5,808 nucleotides of DNA, taken from assembly GCA_902797565.1 (NCBI GenBank), contig CADBTO010000324.1:1-5808 (forward strand), in the 5' to 3' direction. Below the pieces are notes generated by a model. It did no database searches, had not been told where the DNA came from, and saw only the letters and a program-made list of their open reading frames with translations. The position numbers and the translations under genes are program-made. This stretch comes from an uncultured Lachnospiraceae bacterium (GTDB lineage Bacteria > Bacillota > Clostridia > Lachnospirales > Lachnospiraceae). Below, piece after piece: positions 1-5,771 of this stretch (positions within the stretch are counted from its first letter, which is position 1; the number at the start of each line of letters is the position of its first letter).

Positions 1-240
1 GAGGGCAAGCCGCACGCTGACGCTGTTTTTCTTTTCTTTTTTCTCATCTTCCAGCCGGATAATCTTGATCCCTTTGGACAGACGGCTCATCCCCGCCTTG
101 CTGATATTATGCCCGTCCAGGCCGCCGCTGAGTGAGATCACCCCGTCTACTTCCGCGGCAGACAATCCCGCCACGATCGCGACCACCTCGTCCGTCACAA
201 AAACCCCTTCTTTGATCTCATATCCTTTTTCGCTTGCCAT
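1..240 (-). CDS. Asp23/Gls24 family (DUF322) envelope-associated protein, partial
   Basis: The first 80 codons are visible; the C-terminus lies beyond the left edge. The protein opens MASEKGYEIKEGVFVTDEVV, followed by an Ala-Gly-Leu-Ser helix, then VDGVISLSGG and a SKGIKI strand. This is the usual start of Asp23/Gls24 proteins: conserved V-x-x-I-A-x-x-A-x-x-V-x-G-V, then a Gly-rich turn. Family members are about 110-150 residues, so roughly a third is missing. They are cytoplasmic proteins, often tethered at the membrane and linked to cell-envelope stress in Firmicutes. The Lys/Glu stretch at residues 64-71 (EDEKKEKK) replaces the usual short loop before the next strand, VSVRLAL. The start is set by GGGAGG 10 nt upstream. 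The gene lies 30 nt behind the MATE exporter on the same strand. In many Clostridia an asp23-like gene precedes nusB; whether that holds here cannot be seen. Confidence 0.85.
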   Translation of the reverse strand, partial: MASEKGYEIKEGVFVTDEVVAIVAGLSAAEVDGVISLSGGLDGHNISKAGMSRLSKGIKIIRLEDEKKEKKNSVSVRLAL

Positions 241-250
241 TTCAATTCAT

Positions 251-256
251 CCTCCC
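251..256 (-). promoter_or_regulatory. Ribosome binding site of the Asp23/Gls24 gene
   Basis: GGGAGG on the minus strand ends 10 nt before the ATG at 240. It is the strongest Shine-Dalgarno sequence on the minus strand here and fixes the start. It falls in the 30-nt gap after the MATE stop codon, so the gene can be translated independently on a shared transcript. Confidence 0.75.
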
Positions 257-270
257 AAAAAAACCAGGCA

Positions 271-1623
271 TTACGCCTCTTCCTTCATTTTTCTCAGTTC
301 CACCACCGCAAACGGGACAGCCAGTGCCATAGACAATAAATCCGCCACGCTCTGCGTAATCTCCACGCCAAACAGCCCAAACAGCCTTGGCAGGATCAGG
401 ATCAGCGGAATGAAGAAAATGCCATTTCGCGCCGCCGCCGTAATCGAAGCCTGAACACCTTTCCCGATCGACTGGAGCATCATATTGGTGATGACAATCG
501 TCCCGGACAGGGGCAGTACCATCGTCTGACAGCGGAGCGCCGTCTTCCCGACCGCAACCACCGCCGGATCACTGCGGAACGCGCCCACCACGGCTTCTGC
601 AAAAATAAAGCAGACCGCCGCTATCCCGATCAAAAATACCGTGGAAACCTTCACGCAGAAGAAGTATCCCTCCCGTACCCGGTCGCATTTTCCCGCACCG
701 TAGTTGAAGGAGCAGACAGGCTGATATCCCTGCCCAAACCCGATCAATGCGGAAATCAGGAGCATCAGCGTCCGCGTTGCAATCGACATCCCGGCGATTG
801 CTGCATCGCCGCCATAGTGTCCCGCTGCAGTATTGAGCAGCATCGTAGAAACCGCCGCCAGGCTCTGCCGGAATAATGACGGAATGCCGCCATTGATAAT
901 CTCAAAAAAGAACTGGCCATTGAACCGGATCCTGGATGGCGTAAAACGCAGATTCTCCCCGCGCATGCTCCCGACCAGCAGGACGAAGAAACTGATGATC
1001 TGTCCGCTCACCGTCGCGACCGCTGCGCCAGCCACGCCCATATGGAAGCCAAAAATCAGCAGCGGATCCAGCACCATATTCATCACCGCGCCGCACATCA
1101 GCCCGATCATTGCCACCATCGCAGAACCCTGGAACCGCAGCTGGTTGTTGATGACAAACTGCCCGATCATAAACGGCGCACCGATCAGGATAATTCGCAT
1201 ATAGATCCGTACATCCGATATCGTTGCCTCAGATGCACCAATGAGATAGGCCAGCGGGTCAATCACGAACTGTCCCACGATAGCAAGAAAAAGCCCGATC
1301 AATAACGCGAAACAGAACCCGGAAGACGCAATCCAGACCGCGTCATCCTTCCGTCCGGCTCCCAGAAAACGGGACAGACAGTTTCCAGACCCGTGCCCGC
1401 AGAAAAATCCAAGCGCCTGGATGATCGCCATCACGGAAAAAACAAGCCCCACAGCTGCCGTCGCCTCCGTGGATATCTTTGCCACAAAAAAAGTGTCTGC
1501 CGTATTATAGATTCCCGTCACTAGCATACTAATGATGGTGGGCACTGCCAGTTTTCCGATCAGCTGCGGAACCGGCGTCTGGGTCATCATTTCAAATCTC
1601 GTCATACTTTTCATTTTTTTCAT
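271..1623 (-). CDS. MATE-family multidrug/Na+ (or H+) antiporter, MepA-like
   Basis: A 450-residue integral membrane protein of normal MATE length, with about 12 hydrophobic segments arranged as two related halves. MATE exporters expel cationic drugs or metabolites in exchange for Na+ or H+. Visible hallmarks are the N-terminal TPVPQLIGKLAVPTIISML segment (16-34), YNTADTFFVAKIS (39-51) and GHGSGNCLSRFLGAGR (76-91). Further on are NMVLDPLLIFGF with GVAGAAVAT (182-204), and GFGQGYQPVCSFNYGAGK (295-312) in the second half. The last motif is typical of the MepA-like branch. Substrate cannot be predicted. The start is uncertain: a purine-rich GAGGGA lies 18 nt before the first ATG, too far for a normal site, and in-frame ATG codons also occur at residues 4, 7, 12 and 13. 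Translation may therefore be coupled to the GGDEF-EAL gene, which ends 30 nt upstream. Confidence 0.92.
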   Translation of the reverse strand: MKKMKSMTRFEMMTQTPVPQLIGKLAVPTIISMLVTGIYNTADTFFVAKISTEATAAVGLVFSVMAIIQALGFFCGHGSGNCLSRFLGAGRKDDAVWIASSGFCFALLIGLFLAIVGQFVIDPLAYLIGASEATISDVRIYMRIILIGAPFMIGQFVINNQLRFQGSAMVAMIGLMCGAVMNMVLDPLLIFGFHMGVAGAAVATVSGQIISFFVLLVGSMRGENLRFTPSRIRFNGQFFFEIINGGIPSLFRQSLAAVSTMLLNTAAGHYGGDAAIAGMSIATRTLMLLISALIGFGQGYQPVCSFNYGAGKCDRVREGYFFCVKVSTVFLIGIAAVCFIFAEAVVGAFRSDPAVVAVGKTALRCQTMVLPLSGTIVITNMMLQSIGKGVQASITAAARNGIFFIPLILILPRLFGLFGVEITQSVADLLSMALAVPFAVVELRKMKEEA

Positions 1624-1653
1624 TACATACTCAGCTGTCTGTCCCTCGCCGCT

Positions 1654-2967
1654 TCACTTCCCATATTGCTTGTTTGCCAGCCGTTTTTCAAAATCCTCAA
1701 CGGGCAGGGGGCGGTCATAATAGAAGCCCTGGATCACATAGCAGCCTGCGTTATTCGCAAACACCAGCTGATCCTCCCGCTCCACACCTTCAATCAGGAC
1801 ATTCATACTCAGCTTCTCCGCAATCTTCACGATGCCGGTCAGGATCACCTCATCCTTCCATGAAAAATCATCCGTGTTGATGAACGAGCGGTCGATCTTC
1901 AGCGTGTGCGCCGCAAATTCCCGCAGCGTGGAAAGCGAGGAATAACCCGAACCGAAGTCGTCAATCGCCGTCCGGATTCCCATATCGTATAATTTCTGGA
2001 TAAACTCGGTCAGGCTGCCGTGTTCCTCCGTATCTACGGTCTCTGTCACTTCTACCTCGATCAGCCGCTTGTCCACCCCGCATTCTTCGATAATGTTGTT
2101 GATATTCTCCGCAAGCTGCGGATCTTCCAGATCCTTCCGGGAGAAATTCACGGAAACCGTCACGGGTTCCAGCCCCTGTGCCTGCCAGCGCAGGATGTCC
2201 GTACAGGTCTTCTGCAATACAAAATAATCCAGCAGGCGGATTTCCCCGCTCTGCTCCAGCGGCGGAATGAAAATCCCCGGCGAAACGATCTCCCCGTTAT
2301 GCTTCCATCGAACCAGCCCTTCCGCGCCCACCAGCAAGCCTGTGCGGGAATCCACCTTCGGCTGGTAATAGACGTAAAACTCTTCGTGTTCGAGCGCATC
2401 CCGGAACCCTACCAGCACATTTTTGCTCCGGCTCTGGGAACTGACCATCTCATCGGTCACAAAAGAAACCGACTGGTGAAGTACATGCCTAGCATGCGAA
2501 AGCGCGATGGACGGACGCCGGATCACTTCTCTGGAGTCCTCCACAGTACCAGTAATGTCCCACACTCCGGCAGCCGCGTCTATCCTCACACGTTCTTTCC
2601 TGTCCCCCGCGTGGACATTGACACTGACCCCTGCAAGAAAATCAATGAAGGAATCCCGATGCGTCTTTTTCACCAGCGCCGTGAAGCTGTCCTCTCCCAG
2701 ATGCCCCGCCCACTCGCCGGGTTCCAGGAAGTTTTCCAGAGCAATCGCGTATTCCTTGATGATCCGATCCCCTTCCTTCTGCCCATACATCCGGCTCACG
2801 TCTCCGAATCCCCTGAGATTGAAGCAGAACGCGCTGTACTCATTCAAGACTTTTTTCTTGCGCAGATCCTCCACGATCTTCAGATAGCCCGCCGCGTTGG
2901 GCAAACCCGTCAGAAATTGGGTGGTTCGATTCCCAATTCCAGGATTCCGAATATTTATCTCAGTCAT
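1654..2967 (-). CDS. GGDEF-EAL protein, likely c-di-GMP phosphodiesterase with degenerate GGDEF domain
   Basis: A 437-residue soluble protein with no signal peptide, membrane helix or sensor domain. Residues 15-175 form a GGDEF-like domain (LTGLPN at 19-24). Its signature reads GEDSF (91-95) instead of GGDEF, and the metal-binding region reads FNLRGFGDVS (49-58), losing the usual aspartates. It is therefore probably not a cyclase, but may bind nucleotide or dimerise. Residues 183-430 form an EAL domain with all expected catalytic positions: EGLVRW (E216, in place of EAL), VNFSRKD (N274), EVTE (E306), DDFGSGYSSL (D336, D337), LKIDR (K357), IEGVE (E393) and QGFYYDRPL (Q413). The expected role is hydrolysis of the second messenger c-di-GMP in the cytoplasm. 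The start is supported by AAAGGGA 9 nt upstream. It is the first gene of a probable operon with the MATE exporter and the Asp23/Gls24 gene. Confidence 0.93.
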   Translation of the reverse strand: MTEINIRNPGIGNRTTQFLTGLPNAAGYLKIVEDLRKKKVLNEYSAFCFNLRGFGDVSRMYGQKEGDRIIKEYAIALENFLEPGEWAGHLGEDSFTALVKKTHRDSFIDFLAGVSVNVHAGDRKERVRIDAAAGVWDITGTVEDSREVIRRPSIALSHARHVLHQSVSFVTDEMVSSQSRSKNVLVGFRDALEHEEFYVYYQPKVDSRTGLLVGAEGLVRWKHNGEIVSPGIFIPPLEQSGEIRLLDYFVLQKTCTDILRWQAQGLEPVTVSVNFSRKDLEDPQLAENINNIIEECGVDKRLIEVEVTETVDTEEHGSLTEFIQKLYDMGIRTAIDDFGSGYSSLSTLREFAAHTLKIDRSFINTDDFSWKDEVILTGIVKIAEKLSMNVLIEGVEREDQLVFANNAGCYVIQGFYYDRPLPVEDFEKRLANKQYGK

Positions 2968-2976
2968 AATCCTGCA

Positions 2977-2983
2977 TCCCTTT
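2977..2983 (-). promoter_or_regulatory. Ribosome binding site of the GGDEF-EAL gene
   Basis: Minus-strand AAAGGGA lies 9 nt before the ATG at 2967. A shorter AGGA closer to the start is too near to be the main site. A second ATG inside this region is out of frame with the gene. Confidence 0.65.
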
Positions 2984-3061
2984 AATCGAATTGTCGGATA
3001 AAGTCAAAAACCGTATCTCCGCCGGTATCCCACATTATCCCAGCACTACAAAAGTACAGAA

Positions 3062-3090
3062 ATTTTAACATAATCCGAATAGCCACGCAA
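3062..3090 (-). promoter_or_regulatory. Candidate extended -10 sigma-A promoter for the GGDEF-EAL/MATE/Asp23 operon
   Basis: On the minus strand the -35-like TTGCGT (3085-3090) is separated by exactly 17 nt from the -10 TAAAAT (3062-3067). The -10 is preceded by TGT, an extended -10 element that can offset the weak -35. Transcription would begin near 3055, leaving an 87-nt leader before the ATG. This is read by eye and unconfirmed. Confidence 0.5.
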
Positions 3091-3101
3091 CTATAAATTA
3101 G

Positions 3102-3118
3102 AAACATTTACCATGTTT
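3102..3118. promoter_or_regulatory. Inverted repeat, possible regulator binding site
   Basis: AAACAT-TTACC-ATGTTT is a perfect 6-bp inverted repeat with a 5-nt centre. It lies about 55 nt upstream of the predicted start of the minus-strand operon, a usual position for an activator site. Its arms are AT-rich, so chance is a real alternative. Confidence 0.25.
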
Positions 3119-3191
3119 GGACCTGATTTCGGCATCGGGTGGGGCATTTTTCTTTGTATCCATTTTAGAACAATATTTTTCAATTTTTTGC

Positions 3192-3220
3192 TTGACTTCG
3201 AAAAGCACTTGTATTATATT
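3192..3220 (+). promoter_or_regulatory. Strong sigma-A-type promoter for tRNA-Gly
   Basis: TTGACT (3192-3197) is followed after 17 nt by TATATT (3215-3220). Each box differs from consensus at one position. Just upstream are A/T tracts (about 3172-3189) that resemble an UP element, as expected for a stable-RNA promoter. The start would be near 3227, giving a 5' leader of about 94 nt that must be trimmed by RNase P. No closer promoter is visible. Confidence 0.75.
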
Positions 3221-3320
3221 AAATGAGTCGCAGGGAGCAAGAGCAAAACAAATGTGTTGAGTAACAGCTTCCAAGGCATCAATTGTAAGCAAATGTTTTT
3301 AAGACAGCGATGATTTTTAA

Positions 3321-3393
3321 GCGATAGTGGCGTAGTTGGTAACGCGCGACCTTGCCAAGGTCGAGACCGCGGGTTCGAGCCCCGTCTATCGCT
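3321..3393 (+). tRNA. tRNA-Gly (anticodon GCC)
   Basis: A full cloverleaf can be folded by eye over 73 nt. The 7-bp acceptor stem pairs GCGATAG (3321-3327) with CTATCGC (3386-3392). The 4-bp D stem pairs GCGT with ACGC (3330-3333 and 3342-3345) around a GG-containing loop. The anticodon stem CGACC/GGTCG encloses TTGCCAA, with anticodon GCC at 3354-3356. The variable loop is 5 nt. The T arm has a TTCGAGC loop and a 5-bp stem that includes one G-U pair. The discriminator base is T73, the normal identity base for bacterial tRNA-Gly. CCA is not encoded and must be added after transcription. It decodes GGC and GGT. Confidence 0.97.
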
Positions 3394-3406
3394 CTTCAGA
3401 ACTTTG

Positions 3407-3440
3407 AAAAGAGAGGATTTTGAAAATCCTCTCTTTTTTT
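3407..3440 (+). terminator. Rho-independent terminator of tRNA-Gly
   Basis: A perfect 10-bp stem pairs GAGAGGATTT (3411-3420) with AAATCCTCTC (3424-3433) around a 3-nt loop. It is followed at once by seven T (3434-3440) and preceded by four A, which can extend the stem. It starts 14 nt after the tRNA 3' end and ends 31 nt before the next start codon, so it also controls how much transcription reaches the secreted-protein gene. Confidence 0.92.
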
Positions 3441-3457
3441 CATGTGACAGAGAATAG

Positions 3458-3463
3458 AAGGGA
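3458..3463 (+). promoter_or_regulatory. Ribosome binding site of the transglutaminase-like gene
   Basis: AAGGGA lies 8 nt before the ATG at 3472. It fixes that ATG as the start, which agrees with the signal peptide beginning there. Confidence 0.7.
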
Positions 3464-3471
3464 ATACATCA

Positions 3472-4563
3472 ATGAAGAAACTCGTCAGATCCGCCGGCGG
3501 GCTGCTTGCCGGTCTCCTGCTCGCGCTCTCAGCCCCGGGCACAGATACAGGCGGCACAAATCTTTCGCATCCCGTTTCTGCAGAAGCCGCAGAGACCACG
3601 GTCACAAGCACATATGGACTGACCCCGCAGGAAAAGCGGATCTATCGTTATCTGAAAGAAGAATTACAGAAAATCGCGGATGGCTCGCGCAGCAGCACGC
3701 GAATCGAAATCAAAAGCCAGAAAATCCTGGACGGTTTCGGAACAACCAAAACCACGAAGGACGTCTATGCAGACCTGCAAATCCTCGCGGATCGCGTGGA
3801 CACGCGTGCCATTATGGTCGCACTCAAAGCAGACCTGCCCTATGACCTCTATTGGACCTCCAGTGGCGTACAGTATGAATACGGTACGTCATCCAACGGC
3901 AAAAAAACATGGATGAGCAGCATGTCTGTCGTTTACGGCGTGACCAGCCAGATGCAGGGTAAAACCGAAACAACACTCAAAAAATCTGCCGTGAAACACG
4001 CGAAAAAATGCAAGAAAAAGGCGGATGCGATCATCAAAAAATACGCGAAAAAGAGCGACCTTGCAAAACTTACCGCATATATGAAAGAAATCTGCAAGCG
4101 GACGCGTTATGATGAAGTTGCTGCAGCCTATCCGGCAGACGTAAACGTCGAATCCTACGGGATCGGGCAGTCTTTCCAGATGCTGAGCATCTTCGACGGG
4201 GATCCGGATACGAACGTGGTCTGCGAAGGCTATGCCAAAGCGTTCAAATACCTCTGCGACAATAGCAGCTTTGAAAGCAGCAAGGTTGCCTGCATCTTCG
4301 TGACCGGCACGATGTATCCCGGCGGCTATGGCGGACACGGCTGGAATATCGTCAAAATGCCGGACGGGAAACGTTATATCGTGGATGTGACAAATTGCGA
4401 CGAGGACACTGTTGGCGCGCCAGACCAGCTCTTTTTATTTGGAAACAAAGGCAGCGTGGCGTCCGGATACAAGTTCGGAAACAGCCTGCATTACCAATAT
4501 GACGCGGACACGCTGCTGCTCTTCAAACCCGGCTGGCTGAAGATTGCGGCCAGCCCGTACTGA
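3472..4563 (+). CDS. Secreted transglutaminase-like (papain-fold) protein
   Basis: A 363-residue exported protein. The N-terminus is a Sec signal peptide: MKKLVR, a GGLLAGLLLALS hydrophobic core, and a likely cut after SAEA at residue 39. After a helical, lysine-rich region (about 48-215, with CKKKADAIIKKYAKK at 180-194) comes a transglutaminase-core fold. Its apparent triad is Cys251 in VVCEGYAKAFKYLC, His289 in GGHGWNIV and Asp305 in YIVDVTNCD. These are the family's C-E-G-x-A, H-x-W-N and D-x-T motifs, with all three residues intact. Relatives act as cysteine proteases, peptide-bond hydrolases or cross-linking enzymes at the cell surface; the real substrate cannot be read from sequence. 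No sortase motif, repeat anchor or C-terminal membrane helix is seen, so it is probably released or loosely wall-bound. A gene for a second exported protein follows after 83 nt. Confidence 0.88.
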   Translation: MKKLVRSAGGLLAGLLLALSAPGTDTGGTNLSHPVSAEAAETTVTSTYGLTPQEKRIYRYLKEELQKIADGSRSSTRIEIKSQKILDGFGTTKTTKDVYADLQILADRVDTRAIMVALKADLPYDLYWTSSGVQYEYGTSSNGKKTWMSSMSVVYGVTSQMQGKTETTLKKSAVKHAKKCKKKADAIIKKYAKKSDLAKLTAYMKEICKRTRYDEVAAAYPADVNVESYGIGQSFQMLSIFDGDPDTNVVCEGYAKAFKYLCDNSSFESSKVACIFVTGTMYPGGYGGHGWNIVKMPDGKRYIVDVTNCDEDTVGAPDQLFLFGNKGSVASGYKFGNSLHYQYDADTLLLFKPGWLKIAASPY

Positions 4564-4578
4564 CTGATGGGGATGGTA

Positions 4579-4619
4579 TGCGCGGACTTCGCCGGGCGGA
4601 GGATGGCGCAAAGTTTTTT
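4579..4619 (+). terminator. Possible weak terminator or attenuator between the two secreted-protein genes
   Basis: A two-part hairpin can be drawn. The outer stem pairs TGCGC (4579-4583) with GCGCA (4606-4610). A small internal loop leads to an inner stem CTTCGC/GCGGAG (4587-4592 and 4596-4601) around CGG, with one G-U pair. Three nt later comes a run of six T (4614-4619). Because of the internal loop it is weaker than the tRNA terminator; it could reduce rather than stop read-through. Confidence 0.4.
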
Positions 4620-4632
4620 ATATTTTATGCAT

Positions 4633-4637
4633 GGAGG
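4633..4637 (+). promoter_or_regulatory. Ribosome binding site that decides the start of the BIG_2/Ala-rich gene
   Basis: GGAGG lies 9 nt before the ATG at 4647. The reading frame is open from an ATG at 4578, but that start would place 23 unsuitable residues before the signal peptide and has only a poor upstream GGGG. The 4647 start gives a clean signal peptide. Confidence 0.8.
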
Positions 4638-4646
4638 ATTTATGTT

Positions 4647-5771
4647 ATGATTCGTCTAAGAAAAATTTTGAAAACCACCGCCGCCGGTGCATTACTCGCG
4701 GCACTTTCGATCTCCGGAGCAGGCAGCGCCCTGCTTCCTGCCCAGAGCATCGCGGTCGAAGCCGCTGGTAAAACCGTGAAGAAAAAATTATCCCTGAATG
4801 TCGGGAAAAAGTCCACACTGAAAAGCGGCCTTACGAAATTCAAATCCAGCAAGAGCACCGTTGCCGTTGTGTCAAAAAAAGGCGTTGTCACAGCGCTCGC
4901 ATCCGGCAAGACCATCATCACCGCAAAAAAAGGAACCACCACTTACGAATGGACGCTTACGGTAAAGAACCCGAACAAGAAATCCGGTTACAAAGACGCC
5001 GGAACAAAACGCGCAAACTTCGTCTTCCCTTCTGCCTACAGCGGCTACGCGATGAACCTTTCCGACCTGGATTACGAAAGCCTGATGGCGCAGTCCGGTA
5101 CAACAGCATCCCTGCCGGAGGGACTTGATATGAGCAAGATTTCCGGATCTGTCCTGATATGCATGAATATGGGCAAGACCAAAACCACTGCCATCGACTG
5201 CATTGAAATTGCCAATACAACCGGTGCAAAGAACCTGATGGAATTCCTGCTATGGGTACAGAAGCAGACGGCCGCACAGGCGGGCGCGGCACAAGCGGGC
5301 GCAGATCCCACTGCAGCAGCGGCAGCGGCGGGCATGGATCCTTCGGCACTGGCGTCAGCGGCAGCAACGGCGGGCGTGGATCCCGCAACGGCAGCGGCAG
5401 CGGCAGGCACGGCAGCAGCGGCAACAGGCGCAGCAGCGGCAGGCACGGCAGCAGCGGCGGCAGCAGCTTCGCCTCTGGATGCATACAAGAAACAGCTTGC
5501 CGATGCCGGACTTGAGATCAAAGAAACGGACCAGACACTGGTGGACAGTGATGTATACGGCCCCATCATGCAGCTTGACGTGACATTTGCTATGCAATCT
5601 GCGCAGGGCAAGGCAGATCTTCCTGTCAGCGCCTATTTCGCAGTCACTCCGAAAACGATCCTGGTGTCTATGGTAATGGTAACAAACCTGCAGACCCAGT
5701 CCTATGAAAAACCCGGAAAAGCCAGCCTCGCGGATGCGCTGGATGTTCTGGAACGTGTGACAGTATACTAA
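4647..5771 (+). CDS. Exported BIG_2-like protein with alanine-rich repeat insertion
   Basis: A 374-residue exported protein. A Sec signal peptide (MIRLRKILK, then a hydrophobic core) has a likely cut after VEA at residue 39. Residues 44-108 are a short lysine-rich bacterial Ig-like domain, type 2: LSLNVGKKSTLK, SSKSTVAVVSKKGVVTALASG, TIITAKKG and a final WTLTVKN strand. Such domains are common in surface proteins of Lachnospiraceae and mediate adhesion or spacing. Residues about 112-208 and 275-374 are not recognised; they look alpha/beta, with VSAYFAVTPKTILVSMVMV as an apparent strand pair. Between them lies an alanine-rich segment (209-274) with three AGxDP motifs. No LPxTG or membrane anchor is visible. 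It lies 83 nt behind the transglutaminase-like gene, has a similar signal-peptide end, and is probably functionally paired with it. The specific function is unknown. Confidence 0.85.
   Translation: MIRLRKILKTTAAGALLAALSISGAGSALLPAQSIAVEAAGKTVKKKLSLNVGKKSTLKSGLTKFKSSKSTVAVVSKKGVVTALASGKTIITAKKGTTTYEWTLTVKNPNKKSGYKDAGTKRANFVFPSAYSGYAMNLSDLDYESLMAQSGTTASLPEGLDMSKISGSVLICMNMGKTKTTAIDCIEIANTTGAKNLMEFLLWVQKQTAAQAGAAQAGADPTAAAAAAGMDPSALASAAATAGVDPATAAAAAGTAAAATGAAAAGTAAAAAAASPLDAYKKQLADAGLEIKETDQTLVDSDVYGPIMQLDVTFAMQSAQGKADLPVSAYFAVTPKTILVSMVMVTNLQTQSYEKPGKASLADALDVLERVTVY
5271..5468 (+). repeat. Alanine-rich, GC-rich coding repeat with 36-bp tandem duplication
   Basis: These 198 bp encode residues 209-274 of the exported BIG_2 protein, almost all Ala with Gly, Thr and Asp-Pro. 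The codons are mostly GCA and GCG with GGC. An exact 25-bp sequence occurs at 5398-5422 and again at 5434-5458, giving a 36-bp (12-codon) period. Upstream, GCGGGC followed by an Asp-Pro codon pair recurs at 5295, 5328 and 5370, with spacings of 33 and 42 bp. All spacings are multiples of three, so copy-number changes keep the frame. Confidence 0.85.

Larger units (their letters stand above)
2968..3320. other. Divergent intergenic control region between the GGDEF-EAL gene and tRNA-Gly
   Basis: This 353-bp stretch has no credible protein gene. It is more AT-rich than its flanks and serves two transcription units pointing apart. It holds a candidate promoter for the minus-strand operon (3062-3090), an inverted repeat behind it (3102-3118), and a promoter facing the tRNA (3192-3220) preceded by A/T tracts. 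The rest, from about 3227, is an untranslated leader of about 94 nt before the tRNA. No riboswitch or T-box consensus was recognised. Confidence 0.6.

Noticed and set aside
2020..2985. Long plus-strand open frame (321 codons) antisense to the GGDEF-EAL gene
   Set aside because: It lies wholly over a clearly coding minus-strand gene, has no recognisable domain and shows the composition of an antisense shadow.
3223..3264. Thirteen-codon mini-frame in the tRNA leader (possible leader peptide)
   Set aside because: Its ATG lies at or before the predicted transcription start and has no ribosome binding site.
3098..3292. Minus-strand open frame of 64 codons in the intergenic region
   Set aside because: It starts with TTG, lacks a ribosome binding site, overlaps both predicted promoters and resembles no known protein.
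3321..3393. tRNA-Gly as the attachment site of an integrated element
   Set aside because: No integrase and no direct repeat of the tRNA 3' end is present in the window. The change from minus to plus genes alone is not evidence of integration.
3394..3471. T-box or other riboswitch ahead of the transglutaminase-like gene
   Set aside because: The span holds only a simple terminator hairpin, with no specifier loop or T-box consensus, and the structure is fully explained as the tRNA terminator.
3889..4338. Minus-strand open frame of 149 codons opposite the transglutaminase-like gene
   Set aside because: The opposite strand carries the catalytic motifs of a known fold; this frame has no domain and is a shadow.
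5295..5458. CRISPR-like array because of repeated GC-rich units
   Set aside because: Repeats are in frame, irregular in spacing, lack unique spacers and encode alanine; they are coding repeats.
5252..5515. Plus-strand Gly/Ser-rich open frame inside the alanine repeat
   Set aside because: It is the shifted frame of the same repeat, with no ribosome binding site. A slippage product is conceivable but nothing supports it.
4957..5611. Two long minus-strand open frames opposite the BIG_2/Ala-rich gene
   Set aside because: They are produced by the GC-rich alanine repeat read backwards; they are low-complexity Pro/Leu or Ala strings without credible starts.
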